A stretch of 64,000 bases of DNA from Oscheius onirici (GCA_932521025.1 OW051469.1:8754398-8818397), one strand, 5' to 3'. Numbered from the stretch's first letter, positions 25,901 to 37,185 are shown. Made by a program: numbers and translations. The notes: generated by a model from the letters alone, not told the origin.

Positions 25901-26232
25901 TCGAAGGACGATGTTTGACTCAAAATAGCTTGTTTTTCACATCCCACAGTTTTGTTTTTCTATAAAAAAGCTTCCATAAAAGTTAGACAATTAAACTTTC
26001 AAAAAAAACTGTTTCCACAACTTTCAAAACAACTAATCCATTTTTCAGAGAGTGCCAGCAGATCAACTACCTGAACGTCTTCGGGACGATGACCGACCAG
26101 GGCTACCAGTCTCTGAACGACCAGCTAGCCAATACCCACGTCAATTCAGAGGTCTTGAGTTATATAGCCAAGCCGACAATTCCTCCGGCCGTCTCCAGCA
26201 TTTGGTTACAACGAACCCGGGATATTTATTAG
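22935..26232 (+). CDS. SKP2: SKP2-type F-box/LRR protein (SCF substrate receptor)
   Basis: Recruits substrates to the SCF ubiquitin ligase; in animals SKP2 targets p27-type CDK inhibitors. Exons 22935-23001, 23075-23198, 23264-23582, 23620-23772, 23835-24120, 24181-24337, 26049-26232; 429 aa, close to human SKP2 (424). The F-box starts at about residue 100 (PIPIEVLRNVMSYLN). LRRs follow from ~residue 225, with SKP2-specific blocks GCSRLTELNVAWC, INLSG, RCRNLDEIDLSDN and LSLNRCYNIAP. The last exon (LNVFGTMTDQGYQSL, IAKPTIPP) matches the SKP2 C-terminal tail, so the 1.7-kb last intron (24338-26048) is genuine and hosts a complete gene on the other strand. An alternative would be another F-box/LRR family, but the tail argues for SKP2. 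Confidence 0.88.
24534..26087. repeat. Inverted duplication, copy A (1,554 bp)
   Basis: Matches 38357-39910 in reverse complement (position A = 64444 - position B) with no difference at any point I compared, including introns and flanks. It covers the nested membrane-protein gene, the SKP2 intron around it and the first 39 nt of SKP2 exon 7. Beyond 26087 similarity continues, but diverged and with a deletion in copy B. Confidence 0.9.
24925..25892 (-). CDS. Unrecognised single-pass membrane protein nested in SKP2 intron (copy A)
   Basis: Exons (5' to 3'): 25845-25892, 25733-25803, 25286-25673, 24925-25245; 275 aa. A cleavable signal peptide is likely (MRQLFFLLLVAALLVMAVEG). A short Thr-rich ectodomain of ~25 residues follows, then one TM segment (residues ~40-68, VVLLGLVILIVSFICFFC core). 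The cytoplasmic tail of ~205 residues is rich in Pro/Ser/Thr then Lys/Glu, ending in a polybasic/acidic KKK-EEEE-KKK stretch. No domain was recognised. It is wholly contained in the last SKP2 intron on the opposite strand, and copy B at 38552-39519 encodes the same protein. AATAAA lies just past the stop. Function unknown; topology (type I) is inferred. Confidence 0.85.
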
Positions 26233-26329
26233 CCTCTGCCCATCATTTTCTCCGATCTCTCCAAGAGCATCTTCCCAACGAGTACAATACTTTATTTCGT
26301 CGCTAGTGCTTTGTGCAAAAAATGAACTG

Positions 26330-27991
26330 TTAAAATTTGGCTACAAGATGTTCGTCGACGATTTGAAAGGCAGAGGGACAGGCTAGACAGAAGCGGACCG
26401 TCTCGGCCGATTTCCATGGAGCTTCGATTCCGGCAATGGCGTGAATCTTTTTGGCGCCGAGAGTATCGAGATCTCCAAAAGCGTAGAACAGATTCCATTT
26501 GCCGGAATTTAGACGGTGGAGCTGAAAAATGACTCTCTAGTATTAAGTGAACAAAGCTGTGATTCAGTATGAGCGATACTGTAGCTTCAGTTACGGTAGT
26601 ATCTGTTCAAACATGATGACTACAATTTCTCGAATAATCACGTGAAATTGACTGCGTATCCTTAGCTGAGTATCCAATGTTTTCGAGTTAAATCTGAGTC
26701 AATGGGTCTCGCAGGGAAGACATCATTCGGGAAAGGGGAGTGGAAAGTGGAAAGAAGTGAAAGAAAAGAAGGAAATGCTCACCATTTGTTTCTCATCCTT
26801 CTGTAGAATCGTGTAGTCCAGAATCCATTCCGTTCCACACCAAAACTTGCCTTCAGACTCTTCCACAAACGAATCTTTTAGGAGGTAGTCAGAGGCCGAA
26901 GGAAGAATAATGTTGCTGTTCTGAACGTTATGGGAAAGATGAACACTGCCTGGTCTTTCGTTCTGGAAGTGACATTCCAGTACTGTGTCGTTTCCCTGAA
27001 AGTTTATAAAGGTTTGAGTCAAATTAAAGAACCGACCATTCTGTCGTCTCTCGAGATCCCGAATCCTATCCAGCTTCCGACGGGGCCTTTTCGAATCTTG
27101 GCCTAAAATATCACACATTTTAATCTTCTACACCCTGGTGTTCCACTCTCACTCATACTGAACTCTGTTCCGATCATCCAGACCTTGTCTCTGTGACCCT
27201 TCCGATCAAACTGTCTCTGTTAATCATTCATGTCTCCAGGTCCACTTACCCTGACTCTCACACTGCTGTCAACTCTGTTCTCTCTGTCTCTGTATCTCTG
27301 ATCTGGTGACTGTCATAGTGTCTGCTACTCCGTCAAACTCTTCCTCTATTTCAGTTCATCTCCTATGCCCACATCTTACCCAACAGTACTTCCTACTGTA
27401 GTTGTCTCTGTCTGTGTAACTGTTACTCTCATCCAGTCGGAAGCCTGAGCTACTGATCCTGTACTCGCTTATACATCCCCAACGATTCAATTCGGTTGTC
27501 ACTAGGGTTGTCTCTGTCTATTTTAATCTTCGTCGGCTGGCGGCGTCGTAGCCACAAGCTTTTCTGTCCGATCTTTACATATTTTTTTAAAATCTTTGTT
27601 CTTGGTTCCTTTAAACTGATCTTACTTGGTTCTAAAACTGCAGAAGTGAAAATCTGTGAAAACTCAGGTTAAAAATGACTTGTCCTGACAAGCTGCGATG
27701 ATTCTCGTGGCCATGGCCAACAGACAAACAGAGTGGACAGATCTTTCTGGGTACTCAAACTAGAAATACTCACCTCAATCTCCATGATGACTGCCTTTCC
27801 TTGATGTTGCCAAGATATCACAGCTTGACATTCGCTGCCAGTACAACCGGCTGGCAGTGTCCAGCATCCTCGTGTCTTGCCACAGCTGGCCAGATGACTC
27901 AGGCGGAGTGATGAACTTGTCTGTGAAGAATTCAAAGAAGTTTGGGGGAAGAACTCACAGAAAAGAGGGCAAAGAGTGCAATGAGAAGCAT
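26330..27991 (-). CDS. Secreted DOMON-domain protein
   Basis: Exons (5' to 3'): 27959-27991, 27774-27920, 27037-27102, 26783-26995, 26330-26521; 216 aa. Signal peptide MLLIALFALFS. The remainder is one DOMON-like domain: Cys-rich start (GCWTLPAGCTGSEC), strand ISWQHQGKAVIMEIE, the family's GSWIGFGISRDDRM motif, then GNDTVLEC and a terminal FYAFG strand with two further Cys. DOMON domains bind haem or sugars. There is no cytochrome b561 or TM segment, so this is a stand-alone secreted form, not a ferric reductase. The 671-nt intron 27103-27773 is CT-rich and holds nothing recognisable. The exon 2/3 join is in phase and rebuilds the motif. Confidence 0.78.
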
Positions 27992-28287
27992 ATTTGACCA
28001 CTATCTTCGGGTCATGTTTACATGCCTTTATATGACCGGAGGGGCCTGTTCCTGTGCCTGGGGGAAACACTTCCTGGACCGCAGAGACAAAGGGTAACAG
28101 TTTCACGAACAAACACACCGTGAAACAGTTGCAAAACTTTGAGAGGGAGAGGAGGGCAGCTCTATTGACGATCGTTGCCGCAATAGAGTGGCAGCTTCAT
28201 CAGTGAAAAATAGTGATTCTAAGCCAAAACTTGTCAAACAAGGCAAAAATCATTTTTCATAGTGACAACATCATTTTCAAGCTTCCC

Positions 28288-28332
28288 AATGTTCCGCAAA
28301 TTTGTAGATCTTGCTTAGGGCTACAACTTTGC
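28288..28332. repeat. Palindromic repeat, copy 5 (decayed)
   Basis: Left arm AATGTTCCGCAAATTTGTAG is intact; the right arm keeps only CTACAACTTTGC. Intergenic between the DOMON gene and chemoreceptor 1. Confidence 0.5.
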
Positions 28333-28655
28333 TCACTTGGACAAAGCTGGAAAATGCAAACGAGTGCCGGAAAATATAAATTTCCCCTGCCGCTCCCAAA
28401 AATCCAAGTTTAGAGGGAGGGGGGTAAAGAAACTTGCCCGAATTGGTCGAGCATGGTAAGAGAAGATCCGGGTTAATGGGATCAATGCGACACGTGAACA
28501 CGTTAATGAATTGAATTGAATGATGACGTAAAACAGTGAGTGTTCGTTTTGCAGCTGTTTCTCTGTCTACTTCTCCCCCATCTCAGAAAATCTAATCTTC
28601 GGGGAAGTTCGCTCTGTGTAGTCAACAGATCTTGTAAATCACTGTCTGTTCAAAA

Positions 28656-29759
28656 ATGTGCACACCACAAACTACCGAATGGACAAGTATCTTCGAATAT
28701 GTCTTGCATATAGCAGTTGCTTTGCCAAGTTTCGTCATCAATCTTTTCATATTCTATCAAACTCATTTGAGTCGGAATCAACTTCGGAATTCTTTTTACT
28801 CTATTTATGGGATCTATGTGATTATGGTGAGAGTACAAGTGGATTGGGAAACTTACTATTTCTTCTAGACAAGTCTGGCCTTTTTCCTCGACTTCATCCT
28901 GATCCGAGCCCTCCAGTACATGACTTTCCTAAGATGTCCACTCCTTTCCTACCTCGGGGGAGAAGGAACATCGTCTTATATATTCTCTGTACCCTATTTC
29001 TTAAACTTTTACTCGCAATATGGCGCAGTTTGCTGCTTTACTCTTATTACGATCAACAGGCTGACCGCCGTCGTTTGGATTGGTAAATATAAGCAGATCT
29101 GGAAGTCTATCGGCTTCAAATTTCTCGTTGTGCTTTTTGTGCTGCCAGCTGTTTTGGCGGCACAGACATTTAGCAGGACATTTCTTTTGATGACGGATAT
29201 TGGCCTTGCGATCAGTTATGACAAATGGATCCCGGTGAGTTCATGGTTAGCTTCTCTCTGTCCCTCTGACTCTCTGACTCTTTTTTCCAGGTAAAAGTCA
29301 GTCTGGTATACAGCGTCGTCAGCATGACAGGCTGTGTCATTTCAGCAGTATGTACAATGGTAACTCTTTTCTTTCTCGGAAAAATGGGCAGACAAACCAA
29401 AGTGACGGAGAGATCCCTCTGTATTGTTGGAATAATCATGACCATTGTCTTTATCCTGCAGTCAGCCATACAGGTAAAATTTTCTCTCTGTACATCACAA
29501 AAAGTTATAGCTCGCTTTCGCAAATACAGCTTACAATTCACCCTTCTATGACACTATTGCCTATGCTAAATTTTACGTCATTGACGTGGGATTCATTGCT
29601 CCACCTTGGTCGTTGCTGATAATGAGCAAAGAGGTACATTTTGGAGTAATCCTGTACAAAAAAAATATTCAGATTCGGAGTAGAATGTACTGTGGCAAGA
29701 GTCCAGAAGGTGAAGGAAGTACCATACAAGTTGTCCGTTATCTATCTTCCAATGAGTGA
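28656..29759 (+). CDS. Serpentine chemoreceptor 1 (Srg-superfamily 7TM)
   Basis: Putative seven-transmembrane GPCR of chemosensory neurons. Exons 28656-28826, 28869-29234, 29291-29473, 29511-29633, 29673-29759; 309 aa. TM1 is around HIAVALPSFVINLFIFY. The TM3/loop signature TLITINRLTAVVW then KYKQIW is the NR(L/F/M)xxxxxPxxYxxIW theme of the nematode Srg/Srv-type receptors. TM5-TM7 follow, with APPWSLLIMSKE before a short tail. The exon pattern 171-366-183-123 nt is identical to chemoreceptor 2 at 57129, so the two are paralogs. The exact subfamily cannot be settled here. Confidence 0.85.
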
Positions 29760-29830
29760 CTGACTGAAATAAAAATGTTTGAGGGACTGGGAGGTCAATT
29801 TCTTCTGGGTGACTGGAGAAGAACTGTCGA

Positions 29831-30085
29831 ATGGCCGTTAGTAGCTCGACCTCCTCGGATACTGTCCTCCAACGCCTCTACCCGGCGGACTGGGATCTCC
29901 ACGTGATGGTCGGCAATTCCAAGGCCATCAGATTCTACGAGAAGATCGGATTCGTCAATGAGGCGCGTTTTCCTGGCTACTACAACCTCAAGCCTTCCTC
30001 TACGTCCGTCGTCCTCGCCCCGCCACCAGACAACAAGAGTCTCTGCCCGACCGACTACTGTCCAATGAGATCTCAATACTACAGT
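29831..30085 (+). pseudogene. GNAT acetyltransferase C-terminal fragment
   Basis: The frame encodes LYPADWDLHVMVGNSKAIRF then YEKIGFVNEARFPGYYNLKP, the end of a GNAT N-acetyltransferase fold (beta strand plus the N-x-x-A-I-x-F-Y-x-K-x-G-F acetyl-CoA motif). No upstream exons with the rest of the domain are present, and the frame runs into GACAGA-rich low-complexity DNA. It is most likely a duplicated gene fragment. Confidence 0.55.
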
Positions 30086-30401
30086 GATAAACATAAAGAC
30101 GCAACGGACAGAGAGACAGAGACTCAGAGAGAAACAGAGAGACAGAGGGACATGCCAAGAGGCCTAAATTGTAAAATAGTGAACGAAATGTTTAATATGC
30201 TTCTTTTAATAAGGTGGTACGGAAGTCGTTGCAGAACTGGCTCAAAGACAGAGAGACTGTTTCCTGACACAAGTACCCCAATATGCTCAGACAAGTCTTC
30301 TGTTCCACTGATCCCAACTCCCCCATCATTATCCATGAGAAAATCGCCTCCTCTCCTTAAAGACTGTTTCGGCCAGCCACTGTCTAGCTAAAGGACTATT
30401 A

Positions 30402-32217
30402 ATGATAGGATTTTTCCTTCTTCTAGCGCTAGCAGGTAAGATATGTCATATTTCCCAGATCAAGCGAATTTAGCTATCGTATTCTGTGATTGTCCCCCCG
30501 GTTACGAACTTATAAAGGGAAAATGTTACGGCTTCTTTCCCCAGCAGTATATCATGACTTTGACTGAAGGAAGAAACTGGGAAGGCGGGGATTTTAATAC
30601 TTGTCAGCCCAATGGAACTAGAGGAATCACTGTCAGGAGTCAGGAGGAGTTGACTGATCTTTTCGGTTTGTCTGAGTCACTGTTTCTCTGTCTCTCCGTC
30701 CCTCTGAACATCCTATTCCAGACCGACTCAAACTCTTCAATAAGTACAATTACAACGTCTACTTCCCACCTACTGTCGATATTGGCGGTCGCCAACTGTA
30801 CACATTATTCGCTGCTGTTCACTCCCAATCAGTTGCCAACTTCTGTCCTGGACATCCCTTTGTTCCCAACATTCCATATTACTACAACGATCTGAGACAG
30901 GATTTTTCTTGTCGTGGCGTAAGGAAACTGATAGACAGAGACAGTTGTTTTAGATAGCTGCCTATAATGGTCAGCCCTGTCTATGGTCGGAAGCGTGCAG
31001 TACTCGTTGGATGATGACTGTTTGTGAGGCTGCGTGAGTTCGGCGACAGTAAGAGTAACAGTAATAAGAACAGTAAGAATAACAAGTAATGGTCAACCGG
31101 GTTGGCTACCGGTGTAGGGAGTGGGTTTCCAAGTAGAGCTCGATACAAATGAACGCGAGAAGAAGATTTCTCGGAAAAAGGGGAGCTTCGAGAATTAAAA
31201 CGCTTGTTTATCAGTTACGTTTTATTCAACTCGAAGAACACAATAATCTACGAAAAAAAAGAATAATTTAGGTCAAATAATTGACCAAAGAACAAGATTA
31301 ACAAATTGAGAGCGAGCTTAACAACAAAAAAAACCAACTCGAAAAACGTGGCGCGTCAGCAATAAAATATGTACGTGACGGAGGATACCGTAATCCATAA
31401 TATAGGGGAAAAGGGCAGGAGATGAAAGAAACAGACGGAGGGAAATACTAGATCGACAAACAGTCAACGACAGTAACAGGAACAGTAAGTCTTTCAGTGG
31501 AAACTACACCCCACCCGTCTCCCCAACAACAGCAAAACCGTACGAACCACCCACTGATACTCCTACTGTAGGTCCTCCCACAGGACCTCCTTACGTCTGT
31601 GATCCCAATGCCCGACCCTCTGGAAACATTTGCGTCTGTAACACTGGATTCATAGACTACCGAGATACTGATCTCCCGGATCGGGATCAGTGCAAACCGG
31701 TAAGAGTTCAGTTTATTCTTTTCAAAAATCTGTCTAGGGACAAAAGTGTATCGACAAAAAGCCCTGTAGGACTAGAACTGGAAGTCTGCTCGTCGTTTTT
31801 ATGATGGACGCCTCGGCCAGTATCAGTCAGACGGCGTGGCCGAGTCTGGTATCTTTTGTCCAATCCGCTGCTGACCTTCTCCCAAACACTACTCGTACTG
31901 GATTCACAAAGTTCGCCAACACTTCTACTCCAATGGTCTGGGCAGAGAGAGGCTGGTCTATTCCTCAGTTTGTGGCGGCTGTACCGAGCACTTTTGAGCC
32001 GAAGGGGCAGACTAATACTGTCGCCGCTTTTGAAGAAGTACTCAATGCTATTAGGGTAGGTTTGAGGACTGAAAAGAATACTGAATTGGTTTAGTATGAG
32101 TCAACAGCTGATCAAGTATTCGTTCTTATTACTGATGGACTACCGTATGCTGACAAGTATCTTGCTCTGGGAAAAGAGGCAATGTTGCTGGAGACTCAGG
32201 GCTTAGCTCAAAGAGTG

Positions 32218-32313
<96 letters not shown>

Positions 32314-32541
32314 CTAATCGTCTAATCCAGTTTTCAGATCACAAACGCTGGAAGACGACTCGTCGCCTTGGGATTCGGTCCCTTCCTGAATACTGTCACT
32401 AATGGTGGTACCACCGGCACAAGGACCATCAAGAACTGGCTGCTGTCCGATTCGGACTACCTGGAATACCGCAAGACTGCCGACTACCTCGATAAGGATA
32501 TCATGGCTGCCCTGTTGAACATTGCTTGCAACAAACTTTGA
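30402..32541 (+). CDS. Secreted C-type-lectin-like / VWA-domain protein
   Basis: Exons 30402-30435, 30474-30665, 30722-30918, 30954-31033, 31498-31699, 31738-32055, 32095-32214, 32338-32541; 448 aa, all phases close. Signal peptide MIGFFLLLALA. Residues ~12-175 are Cys-rich and CTL-like (CDCPPGYELIKGKCYGF start, closing CLWSEAC and TVCEAA). A Pro/Thr linker (~residues 175-200) and a small Cys cluster (NICVCNTGF, DQCKP) follow. Residues ~250-440 are a VWA domain with MIDAS motif DASAS, a metal-site Thr in the middle and FVLITDGLPYAD. Similar CTL+VWA proteins are common in nematodes and often pathogen-responsive; that role is only inferred. Intron 7 is filled by a GGGACA minisatellite. Confidence 0.85.
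32219..32313. repeat. (GGGACA)n minisatellite, ~16 copies
   Basis: A perfect 6-bp tandem array that starts 5 nt into intron 7 of the CTL/VWA gene (donor GTGAGGGACA...). The same unit recurs in the cadherin gene. Confidence 0.95.
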
Positions 32542-32885
32542 TTGGAAATGAACTTGTTCAGTGTGCGAGGAATCCGAGACGAATGTCTATTTGACATGAG
32601 ATCTAATCAGAGGGTCGTGGCGTTCGTTTGTCTTAATTCCCTAAGCAAAGCTCTCCCTCATTCTATGTCTCTCTCCGTCAATTGACGCCTATTCACCCTG
32701 TTAGGCGCCAGTTCACGGGAAATTCCTTTTCCGGTCACACGGCGTCCACTCGAAAGTCATGCAGATTTACTCTCCAGCTATTTTTTTTCTGTCTTTGTCT
32801 CTCGAAATACTTGTCTGCTTTATTCCAAAAAGCCAGGTTGAAACTGAGAAATTCGGGTTGAAGGTTACGTTTAGCCGTAGCTCCG

Positions 32886-32985
32886 GATCACACCCGTACG
32901 TTCTTTAACGGCTCTGCCAACGACCTCGCGCTCTTGGGCATGTATCATTCATTCGTTTCGGATGAGTGGAGTTATGGCCAAATTT
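32886..32985 (+). repeat. Dispersed repeat R, copy 1
   Basis: CACCCGTACGTTCTTT then GCCAACGACCTCGCG, CTTGGGC and TCGGATGAGTGGAGTTATGG. It shares ordered blocks with copies at 34845 (+) and 37461 (-). Confidence 0.5.
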
Positions 32986-33842
32986 TGTCAAAAAAAAACG
33001 AAAGATTGGGCTTTGCTAAACCGTTTTTTTACGGAATTGCAACTACAAAGAAATACTGAAAAGCGCGAATCGATCAGACTTCGAAAATGGTGCCCTAGTT
33101 TCTTGTTTTGAGAAATTTCGAGTCAAGCAGCGACATGAAGAACCGTAATTTGATGACTTTTAACCATTTTTTACTGGAATAGCGAGCATAGTCGGTGAGG
33201 CAGCAACTGATAACCGTTAAATTTAGTGCAGAAGATTCAAATTTCGGTTAGAGTTTTAGGAAACCGATTACAAGTGAATGAAGCTTGTTTTGAAAAAAAA
33301 AAACAGGAAATCCAGTATTGTCTCATTCATCTCTTTCTCCGTCTCTCTGTCTCTCACTGATTCAAGGATGAGCTCCGAGAGGAACATTTATGAGCAATCG
33401 GCACAACCCAAAGACAACGAGGTTATCATTGTCCCGACGGCCAATCAACGTTCGCAGAATTCCACTGCAATTATTCGCTCTCCGTCCACAATGGAAAGCC
33501 CCGTTCATCTTTCCTGTCATTCGAGCTGTATCCCACCGGGATGAGATGTTAATGAAGGCTAACGGGGATTAATGGCCCGAAAAGTCTTCACGCCTAAATT
33601 GAGTTTAGGGGGAAGGAGTCAGTTGCTAGGTTACGTAGATTCTTGGCCCTGTCGCAATATGAACAAACAATGGTCTCATTTGATCGAGAATGTATAGACT
33701 CCCTTGGGAATGAATTCCAGTTCCTTTTGAGGTTGAACGCCGAAACCCATTTTGCACTTTCCAGTAATTTTTGAAAAGCCTCTCAATCTCTCCGTTTCCC
33801 TGTCCCTGTAACTGTCCCCAGGCTTGTTGATTCTGGGTTGTT

Positions 33843-34187
33843 GCGCTGCGGCCAGGTTGGACTTTGCGGCGGGCTAAAAAAATTCATTTTTCTGATTTTT
33901 TTTGTTTCCAAATACGTACCCTTAGATTAGATTTAGTTTTGCCATCAAAAAAATTGGAAGAAAATCGAAAACTGACGATAAAAATAGAAGAAAATGCGGA
34001 TTTTTGACGAAATTCGGTAAAAATAGCAGTTTTCTTCTATTTTCATTGTCAGTTTTCGATTTGCTTTCAATTTTTCTGATGGCAAAACTAAATCTAATCG
34101 GGGGACGTATTTGGAAACAAAAAAATCAGAAAAAAATGCGAAATGAATTTTTTTAGCCCGCCGCAAAGTCCAACCTGGCCGCAGCGC
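33843..34187. mobile_element. ~345-bp foldback/MITE-like inverted repeat
   Basis: GCGCTGCGGCCAGGTTGGAC at the left edge is repeated inverted at the right edge (ending 34187). Homology continues through GGCGGGCTAAAAAAATTCAT and the TTTCCAAATACGT blocks to an AT-rich centre near 34010. No ORF. Target-site duplication is not obvious. Confidence 0.7.
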
Positions 34188-34340
34188 AGGTTTTCAACAA
34201 GCCTGCCTGTTTCTGTCCTTCTCTCTGTGTCTGATTTTGTATCTGTCACCATCTCTCTCCACTTTTTCTTACCGTCTCTCTCCATTTTCAGAAAAACAAC
34301 ACAAAATGATGTCACAGCCTTAAAAACCCCCTTCACCAAA

Positions 34341-37146
34341 ATGGATCTTCGCCACTTCGGCATCTCGAATTTCCATGTGGCGTCTGAAACGACTCTCGTC
34401 CTCCTGCTGCTGGTCTTCTCCGTCCTATTAGCTCTGGTGAGAGAAGAAAAAAGCCGCCAATGTTTTTGGAAGAGAGAGTGAGGCCGTGACATCCCCCGGG
34501 ACCCTGTTGGTGGGCCACCAGCACACTCATATTCACGTCTCATTCGTTCCACCCTCAAAGACAAGACATCGATTCCGTCTCTTTTTTTCAAGTATTCTTT
34601 TCAGGTCTGCTACCCAATAATGTTCTGCTGCAGTCGACGGAAACCGAATCTAGTAAAAGCTCCAGGAAGTCCATATCTGAAGCGAGAGTCATGCAAAGTA
34701 GGTCATTTTTCAATTCTTAAGTATAAACGCTGGTGACAAAATTCTCGGAAAACCGTGTAAACATTTTAAAGTGTGTCATTTTGGTGCATAGTTGAAAGAT
34801 CAGAAATTCTGATGATTTTTTTTTATATTTCTGAATTTCATTTTCACACCCGTACGGTCTTTCGCGCCGTTGCAAATGACCCTGAGTTTTTCGAATCCGA
34901 ACGTGCCCGTCATGCTCTCGATTCGGATGGTTGGAACTATAGCAAAACAAGCTGAATGATTAGATGTTGAATCATATTTTTTGTTTAAGCATCAGTAGGT
35001 TGAACAGCTTGAAAAAGAAGTGGAAACAAAGTCTGGATTTCTAACCAGAGCCGAAAAAAGTGACCAGTAACAGAAAAACTAAGATTTGAGGACGAGAATT
35101 AGAAAAATCCAGGAATTGCGTTCCAAAAGAGACACAGAAACATAGCTTGCAATCTCACAACTTCATATTTTCAGAAAGGCCTCTTCGCCCTGATGTTGGC
35201 CCGATTAGAAGAGTTCGATCAACTCACGCCTCTCGTCACTCCATGCTCTTCAATTGCTCTTCCACCGCCAGTAGTTTTACAATTTGAACGTCTTAGAAGA
35301 CTCCTTCAGAGAGACGACTCGTCTGATCCCTCCTCTCCGAGTATCAATTGGAGAAGAGAGCTCGATTCCAGCCCTCCCCCACCGCGACGTCCTCAGCAAG
35401 GAAGAACAGTGCTTGTTCCTCTGCTTCCGACTCGATGTGAGTGTCTTTCTGAAGAAATTGCAACCATGATTAGAGGGGTCTTAGAGATTGCATCTGTGAC
35501 ATACGGGCGTCCTCGGGGAGGGAAGGGACGCTTAACCGCGAACACCAATATGCCAAAGGGGCAGAGAAAATGGAAATAAACAGGGAGAACAAGTTTTGCT
35601 GTTCAGTTTAGAAGTGTTTGAATGTTGAGAATTGTAGAGTTACTTACAGTAAGGCTGGCTGGTTCAGAGGATACTGACAGAGTAGAGAAGATCTGGATAT
35701 GGTTGTAACTGAAAACTGTGGTCAAGAGTCAGCCGGAGAATACGGAACAAGAGTTTGGTAGGAGTGGGAGATCAGAGAATAGAGAATACAGTGTAGAAGA
35801 GAACCGGAAAAGGAAACTGTGAACTGAGGTCAAGAGTCTTGGTAAGAGTCTGGCAGAGAGTACGAGTCTAGGATAGGGACAGTGCACAAGAACTTTATCT
35901 GAAGTCTGGTTGTGAGTCAAGAGTCTGAGAAAGACTCTTACCAGAGTGTAAGTATTTGTCTAGTATCGGGTCAGATCAGATGGAAAGCGTATTATTCAAG
36001 AGACTGTTTGGAAGAGTATTCGGCACGTTTTAAAGTACGCTACAGTAGTCTGGTCTAGGGTTAAGTCAAAAGTCTGGTTAGATGGAGAGAGTACTAGTCA
36101 AGAGTCTGGTCTAGAACCTAATGATTAGTCTTCAAATGAGAAGAGTATAAGTCGAGAGTATGGGTCAAAAGTCTGAGCCTGAGCTTTCCAGATCGACCAG
36201 CCGTTCCATTATTAGGGACTCCTGACAGTCGAGTGACTTCTCTGGAAGCTGGGACGAGTAAAAGCTGCGCGACCATTCCTGAGGATCCAGACGAAGATTG
36301 TTCTTGTGATCCGCTGGACGACTTGGTTTCCATTGACAGGGTGAAAGAGTACTGGAGAAAGAATAAGAGTCAAGTTCAGACGTCCGTCTCAGTCCATGAT
36401 TACCGTCCCAGACCGTACTATTACTCAGCTTCGGGCTACAATCTCATGCTCCCTCAACTTCCACCAGAGTTTCAGGTGAGATCTCTGTCTCTCAGACTCC
36501 CCTTTCTCCAATTCCTCTTTCCAAAGTCTTTTCAGCTCTCATCGCATACTCTCACACACGCTGTGAGAATGGTAAGCCCAGACAGCTTTCTCAATCAATT
36601 TTGGTCCGCTTTCGTTTTGATTTTACGTTTCGAGTCGTCTCTCGCCTCTGTCCTCTCATCCAGTTACAGTAACCTTTTTCAGATTCCCTGTCCTCAGTAC
36701 AGTGCTCCAGAGGTGCCGCCGCGTCCACAGACTCTCTTGCCGCAGAAGATTATACAGAGAAGTCCTAGCAATGGAAGGTGGGAGGATTTAAGACTATTTA
36801 ACAATATTCATAGTGGTCATTCTTCGATTGGGACAGGCTCTCCGGCTGATACTACTGGATCTGTCAGTGACAGTTTCTATATCAACAGTGATGTGATCTC
36901 GTCGGCTAATGGCTCACAGATTGGGGATATCATCGTCTACAGTGAGAGCGATGCTCAGAGCAAGTATATTCTGCACAGGTGAGGGGAGAGAGACGGAGGG
37001 ACAGAGAGGCTGAGAGACAGAGACTAAACTACCGATTCAGGATCGAAGAGGAATCGGAAGCCTACGATGAGAGCGCTCGTCTGATCCGGGACGACATGAT
37101 TCCCAGAAGTATCAGTCAACAATTTGAAATGATGCGACATTTATGA
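34341..37146 (+). CDS. Unrecognised single-pass membrane protein, 378 aa
   Basis: Exons 34341-34436, 34605-34697, 35175-35436, 36192-36475, 36683-36978, 37041-37146. One TM segment lies near the N-terminus (residues ~18-42: LVLLLLVFSVLLALVCYPIM) with no cleavable signal, followed by CCSRRK, so the remaining ~335 residues are probably cytoplasmic. The tail is Pro/Ser/Asp-rich with several PPPP/PPRPQ stretches and a Cys/Asp patch (DEDCSCDPLDDL). No domain was recognised. The exon 3 donor GTGAGT at 35437 is chosen because exon 4 then joins in phase (RY RPAVPLLGTP). Without that splice the frame would run to 35579. AATAAA at 37177-37182. Confidence 0.72.
34845..34947 (+). repeat. Dispersed repeat R, copy 2
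   Basis: CACCCGTACGGTCTTTCGC, GCAAATGACCCTGAG, AACGTGCCCGTCATG and GATTCGGATGG blocks. It lies in intron 2 of the 378-aa gene. Confidence 0.5.
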
Positions 37147-37185
37147 GAGCGACAAACTGGGTCAAGCAATCATATCAATAAATTC

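Larger units (their letters stand above)
32542..34340. other. Intergenic, repeat-bearing
   Basis: Holds a dispersed-repeat copy (32886-32985) and a foldback element (33843-34187). A 59-codon ORF at 33368-33544 has no support and is not called. Confidence 0.6.

Noticed and set aside
32219-32313. CRISPR-like array
   Set aside because: It is a 6-bp perfect tandem array without spacers in a eukaryotic intron.
33368-33544. 59-codon ORF MSSERNIYEQ...
   Set aside because: Plausible start but no partner exons, no recognised motif and close to repeats; not enough support.
35437-35579. Alternative end of the 378-aa gene at TAA 35577-35579
   Set aside because: A consensus GTGAGT donor at 35437 and an in-phase downstream exon fit better, though an unspliced short isoform cannot be excluded.
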